A stretch of 10,710 bases of DNA. Origin: an uncultured Lentisphaeria bacterium. Its GTDB lineage: Bacteria; Verrucomicrobiota; Lentisphaeria; Victivallales; Victivallaceae. Positions 7,366 to 10,710 of the stretch are shown here, in pieces (position 1 is the first letter of the stretch; each line of letters opens with the position of its first letter). Position numbers and translations under genes: made by a program. Below the pieces are notes generated by a model. It was not told the DNA's origin. It ran no database searches and worked only from the letters and a program-made list of their open reading frames with translations. The DNA lies in assembly GCA_903821255.1 (NCBI GenBank), contig CAIJKT010000038.1:1-10710 (forward strand). The letters are read 5' to 3'.

Positions 7366-10300
7366 TTGTTTCGGATTTATTTGGTAAATTCTCGTGGCTT
7401 GTGCCGGGACGTTTTTATCGGTGAAACTTTTGACGTTTTCGCCCATGATCTGTCCGGTAAAAACCTCAGTTACTGTTGACGGAACCTGAAGTTGAATAGT
7501 TTTGTCCCCGGCTGAACTGGCATGAAGCATCAGGTAACTTTTATTGGCTGTAAGTATGTCATAGTCTTTATTGAAACGGTGAACACCGGCGAATTCGCAA
7601 AGCCCCCCCAGCAGTTCTTTATTCAGCGGCATCAGCGTATAAACTGAAGTCCAGTCTTTAAACTTCTTGACCGCCAGCGCAACTTTACCGCCGGCCTTGC
7701 CGAGCACCTGCGCATCCGGATCATCGCTCCAGATAACCGGGCCTACATTATAAGTTTCCATATTAGCTGCATAACGGGTCAGCGGATGCTGCTTGTCGGT
7801 GATTTCCAGCTTCAGCGGATTCTCTTTCATTTCATGGTGCAGTGTAAATCCGGTAAGTTCCCGCATGGTCTTTTCATCGAATCCATTCCCGGTAATAAAC
7901 CCTGGCGCATAGCACCATACCGCAACCGAGTTGTTTTTGCGGACTTTATCCGCTATCTCATTCCTGATTTTAGCGTCAGTATAATAGGTGTTCATGAAAA
8001 TATAGAGCTTATAGTCGCGCATCCTGGGATTGGTAATATCTTCAAGCAGGTATGTGTCTATCGGCGCTCCCATTTTTAGCGCGTTCAGATAAAGCTGCCA
8101 GATGTGATTATCAAGAAAACTATTATTTCTAAAGGCAGAATAAAGGGTGCTTCTTTCATCAAAAATAAGCGCGACTTCGGCGATGGATGAGCGATCCCGC
8201 TTTAGAGTTTTCTGTGAGACTTCTGCTATTTTCTTGATTTCACGCATTATCCCTTCCTGATGATAAGCATAATTACTCGGCATTGCCAGCCACCAGATAC
8301 CCATGCCGTGCGTGAGCGCTTGACCGAATCCTCTGCGTATAACTGTACAGGTTTCTTCCAGATTATTAGTCCGTCCATATTCATTTTTAGGATATAAGTG
8401 CGTGCGTAAATCGTTCTCCTGCCATATTAGCTTGTTATGCAGCAATGCACTGCCATTAAACGGGTTATAATTAGCTCCTGGTTCGCCTGGCAGGCGCTTT
8501 CTGTAATCTATCGGCGTGGCAATGTTATCAACTGTGGGCAAACGCAATACTTTTCCAAGCATATTCACGCCGCTGACAAATTGAGTCTGGTTTCTGCTGT
8601 CGGCAAAATATAACGCGTATCCGTAATAAATGGTTACGGTCTTTTTATTGTTGCAGCCTTCTTTCATCGCTTTTGTATTTTTTAAAATCTCCTCATAGGT
8701 TCTGTCGCCCATATATTCACGGAAATCGATTACAGGATGTGCCTTGAGCTGGTCGCGGAAATTAAAACATTCAGCGGCGTAACGGAATTCAGGAGACGGA
8801 ACTACTGCTGTATCCAGTGCTACAGACGGTTGATTCCAGGCTTTCTGCAAGGCATCATCACTGCCGTATTTTTTACGCAGCCATTCCCGGAAACTGTCGC
8901 GTGTCGCTTCTGAATAACCGGATGTCGCACCCATGAAACAGCCAGGCCAATACCATTCGCCGCCTCCGCCGCAGAAGAGCTTATAGTCATATATTCGATC
9001 CGCATAATCCTGCGCCTCGATATACCGTACCAGATCGCCAAGCAATTCAGAAGAGCACTCAACCCAGACATCAGAGCCGAAAGGAGCCTGATAAAGTATT
9101 CTCAATTTGCTATTGGATGTATTGCCTGCGTAGCATCGTTCCAGTTCACGATTATGCTTGCGCTGGAACCATGCGATGCCTTCCGGGAAAAAAGCAACTT
9201 GAAGTTTTCCGGCAGGGTTGGCGGCAAGGGCTTCGCGGATCGCTTTGTCAAAAGAACTGAAATCATAATCCTTGCGACCTTTCCATACCAGTACCATGTC
9301 CCGCCATGTATGAACCCCAGCACCAAAAAGTGGAATATCGGCTGCCGCAAAATCTCTAATTCCAAAATTGGCAGGATTGCGCGGAGCATGTACCGATTGC
9401 GCCTCAGTGGAAGACGCATACATCATCGGGAAAAATTCTTTATTGTTGATAAATAATCCCATACAACCATTTACCGTCTGCACTTTTGAAGTCGTATTCC
9501 CTTTGCCGGCCGGTGGCGGCGTCGGCAGGTTCTTCTCATACTCTGCGGTCAAGGGCAGTTTGTTTTGAAAATCAGGATCATATCCCTCAATCGATTTTCG
9601 AATATAAGTATCACATTTGGGATAAAAGCTGCCGGGATCAGCCATGACTATTTTTGAATATTTCGAACGTTCCTCCTGATAAAGTTTTTCAATTTCCGCA
9701 GCATCAAGGGATCCATTGTACAAGCGCCAGTCATTCACGAGCATATTGGCCGTCTGATAATTCAGCGTCGAGTTCGGTATCCGCTCCGCACCAAGATACA
9801 ATGGAAAATCACAGGCTTCCAGACTTTCCGGCATGGCTGATTTCCTGCTTAAAACAAGCTTACCGTCAAGATAAAGAGAGATAGAACCGCAGTCAAACAC
9901 TACAGTCAGCATTTTCCAGATTCCGGGAGTAATTTCCGGTTTAGCATTGTTGATCATGCATTTGGGGTCACGATATTCAAGAATGCCGCTTCCCGCTGTA
10001 CCGGATAATTCTATTCCCTTCCAATAATCTTTTGCATCTTCATTTTTGTAAACAAATTCAGGATAAAGATGTGTCACAGCAATTAGAAATTGAATATGCG
10101 CCGGATGAAGTCCTTTAAAAAATAGAGGCCCCACTTCATTCGATCTGCATTTTACCAGCCAGATATTGAACGTAAATTTATCTGTAAGTTTAGGCAGACT
10201 TTTCGACGGAATGTAAAATTGTGAAAAATCATCCAGGCGCAGCGCATTTTCCTGGACTACAAAAATTTTAGGCTTGGAGTAACATTTAACTTTGCCGGTC

Positions 10301-10422
10301 AAGTCGGTTACGGTTTCCTCTTTTGCCGCATCTTTGAAGTCAAAATGAAAAACCAGGTCAGCGGCGCTAACTGAAAATATTGCCAGCATTCCTAGAATTA
10401 CTGTAAGAAATAACCTTTTCAT
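7363..10422 (-). CDS. Secreted LamG plus GH42-like glycoside hydrolase
   Basis: A 1019-aa multidomain protein. Residues 1-20 are a Sec signal peptide (MKRLFLTVILG..., cleavage after Val-Ser-Ala). Residues about 22-250 are a LamG / concanavalin-A-like domain: FTFNIWLV (83-90), SISLYLDGKLV (180-190), LYLGAE (208-213) and a closing WRLYNGSLDAAEIEKLY (232-248). A Pro/Gly/Thr-rich linker (about 299-312) leads to a GH-A type barrel (about 315-740) that starts NGCMGLFINNKEFFP. Glu489 in GGGGEWYW and Glu669 in LIWQEND fit the acid/base and nucleophile positions of GH42-like enzymes. Residues about 745-860 look like the flavodoxin-like trimerisation domain, followed by a beta-rich C-terminus. It would cleave a polysaccharide outside the cytoplasm; the sugar is unknown. 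First gene of the operon visible here. Start supported by AAGGG (10431-10435), 8 nt before ATG, and by the signal peptide. Confidence 0.82.
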   Translation of the reverse strand: MKRLFLTVILGMLAIFSVSAADLVFHFDFKDAAKEETVTDLTGKVKCYSKPKIFVVQENALRLDDFSQFYIPSKSLPKLTDKFTFNIWLVKCRSNEVGPLFFKGLHPAHIQFLIAVTHLYPEFVYKNEDAKDYWKGIELSGTAGSGILEYRDPKCMINNAKPEITPGIWKMLTVVFDCGSISLYLDGKLVLSRKSAMPESLEACDFPLYLGAERIPNSTLNYQTANMLVNDWRLYNGSLDAAEIEKLYQEERSKYSKIVMADPGSFYPKCDTYIRKSIEGYDPDFQNKLPLTAEYEKNLPTPPPAGKGNTTSKVQTVNGCMGLFINNKEFFPMMYASSTEAQSVHAPRNPANFGIRDFAAADIPLFGAGVHTWRDMVLVWKGRKDYDFSSFDKAIREALAANPAGKLQVAFFPEGIAWFQRKHNRELERCYAGNTSNSKLRILYQAPFGSDVWVECSSELLGDLVRYIEAQDYADRIYDYKLFCGGGGEWYWPGCFMGATSGYSEATRDSFREWLRKKYGSDDALQKAWNQPSVALDTAVVPSPEFRYAAECFNFRDQLKAHPVIDFREYMGDRTYEEILKNTKAMKEGCNNKKTVTIYYGYALYFADSRNQTQFVSGVNMLGKVLRLPTVDNIATPIDYRKRLPGEPGANYNPFNGSALLHNKLIWQENDLRTHLYPKNEYGRTNNLEETCTVIRRGFGQALTHGMGIWWLAMPSNYAYHQEGIMREIKKIAEVSQKTLKRDRSSIAEVALIFDERSTLYSAFRNNSFLDNHIWQLYLNALKMGAPIDTYLLEDITNPRMRDYKLYIFMNTYYTDAKIRNEIADKVRKNNSVAVWCYAPGFITGNGFDEKTMRELTGFTLHHEMKENPLKLEITDKQHPLTRYAANMETYNVGPVIWSDDPDAQVLGKAGGKVALAVKKFKDWTSVYTLMPLNKELLGGLCEFAGVHRFNKDYDILTANKSYLMLHASSAGDKTIQLQVPSTVTEVFTGQIMGENVKSFTDKNVPAQATRIYQINPKQ

Positions 10423-10484
10423 TTACCAATCCCTTGTTTATATTTTTCTTGTTTACAACAATACTTTTATTTCTGAAGTTTCCA

Positions 10485-10505
10485 TTCACTTGGCGCAATA
10501 GTGAA
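10485..10505. repeat. Inverted repeat upstream of the LamG-GH42 gene
   Basis: The 111-bp gap 10423-10533 separates the partial LamG gene from the 1019-aa gene. It contains TTCACT (10485-10490) and AGTGAA (10500-10505), a perfect 6-bp inverted repeat around a 9-nt centre. It could be an operator half-site pair or the stem of a weak hairpin ending the upstream gene. There is no T-run after it on the - strand, and I see no convincing -35/-10 pair. An 8-bp direct repeat (CTTGTTTA at 10433-10440 and 10448-10455) lies nearer the start codon. Confidence 0.25.
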
Positions 10506-10533
10506 CAAGACTTATTTAAACACTTTCCTGATT

Positions 10534-10710
10534 TTAGTATGAACTGTACAAATTGGCTGCTTCAGTTGAGCTCAATACCCTTTTGAATATTTTTACCTCG
10601 TCAATTTTTCCGGTAAATCCGCCTGCATAACCGGAGCCGATATACACATCGGCGGTACTTGCTGTCGGCAATTTATCGCTCGGATATGTCCACGTACCTT
10701 GCAAGTTCCC
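10534..10710 (-). CDS. LamG-domain protein, C-terminal fragment
   Basis: Reading the - strand from the right edge, a frame is open for 58 codons and stops at TAA (10534-10536); the start lies outside the window. The peptide contains VYIGSGYAGGFTGKIDEVKIF followed by Lys-Arg-Val-Leu-Ser-Ser-Thr-Glu-Ala-Ala-Asn-Leu-Tyr. This is the typical closing segment of a LamG / concanavalin-A-like (Laminin_G_3) domain: a Tyr-Ile-Gly strand, Gly-Lys-Ile-Asp-Glu-Val, then an Arg-x-Leu-Ser-x-x-Glu helix ending in Leu-Tyr. In this protein the domain is the very C-terminus, whereas in the neighbouring 1019-aa protein it is N-terminal. It probably binds carbohydrate outside the cell. It is in the same direction as the operon and 111 bp upstream of it; whether it shares the transcript is unclear. 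Confidence 0.75.
   Translation of the reverse strand, partial: GNLQGTWTYPSDKLPTASTADVYIGSGYAGGFTGKIDEVKIFKRVLSSTEAANLYSSY

Noticed and set aside
10437..10442. TATAAA on the - strand as a -10 box for the 1019-aa gene
   Set aside because: A start about 7 nt downstream would fall at the ribosome-binding site (10431-10435), leaving no usable leader, and no -35 lies at the right distance.

Overview
The window most likely comes from a Lentisphaerota bacterium (Victivallis-like). The main evidence is the pseudopilin-like protein at 5822-6580. Its N-terminal helix runs into an LPALNKAR segment and then a Cys-x-x-Asn-Leu-Lys-Gln-Ile-Gly segment, a pattern I associate with the very expanded pseudopilin families of this phylum. 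Lineage assignment is an inference from protein style only, since there is no rRNA or other marker gene here.

Left part (2-1384, + strand): the C-terminal end of an alpha-L-rhamnosidase-like protein (GH78) is followed 15 bp later by a TIM-barrel sugar isomerase/epimerase-like protein. The isomerase carries sequence signatures resembling those of L-rhamnose isomerase, so the pair plausibly releases and then isomerises a deoxy sugar. A 223-bp convergent gap (1385-1608) follows, with no clear terminator.

Right part (1609-10422, - strand): five genes lie head to tail with gaps of only 9, 11, 23 and 17 bp, almost certainly one operon. In transcription order they encode: (i) a secreted 1019-aa LamG plus GH42-like glycoside hydrolase; (ii) a secreted 253-aa protein of unknown function, probably beta-rich; (iii) a pseudopilin-like protein; (iv) a 673-aa GH42-like protein without a signal peptide; (v) a 716-aa TIM-barrel glycosidase-like protein without a signal peptide. 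A sixth - strand gene, cut by the right edge (10534-10710), ends in another LamG-type domain and is too incomplete to appear as an ordinary start-to-stop ORF.

Taken together this looks like a polysaccharide-degradation locus: a secreted binding and cleaving module, a surface pseudopilin-like component, and two probably cytoplasmic enzymes finishing oligosaccharides. No SusC/SusD pair, transporter, sulfatase or regulator is present in the window, so it does not resemble a Bacteroidetes-type locus. The substrate cannot be read from the sequence. The middle two genes (5822-7353) are clearly poorer in G+C (about 38-42% by hand counts of sampled lines) than the two downstream enzymes (about 50%). 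No RNA genes, insertion sequences, CRISPR arrays or phage genes were seen.
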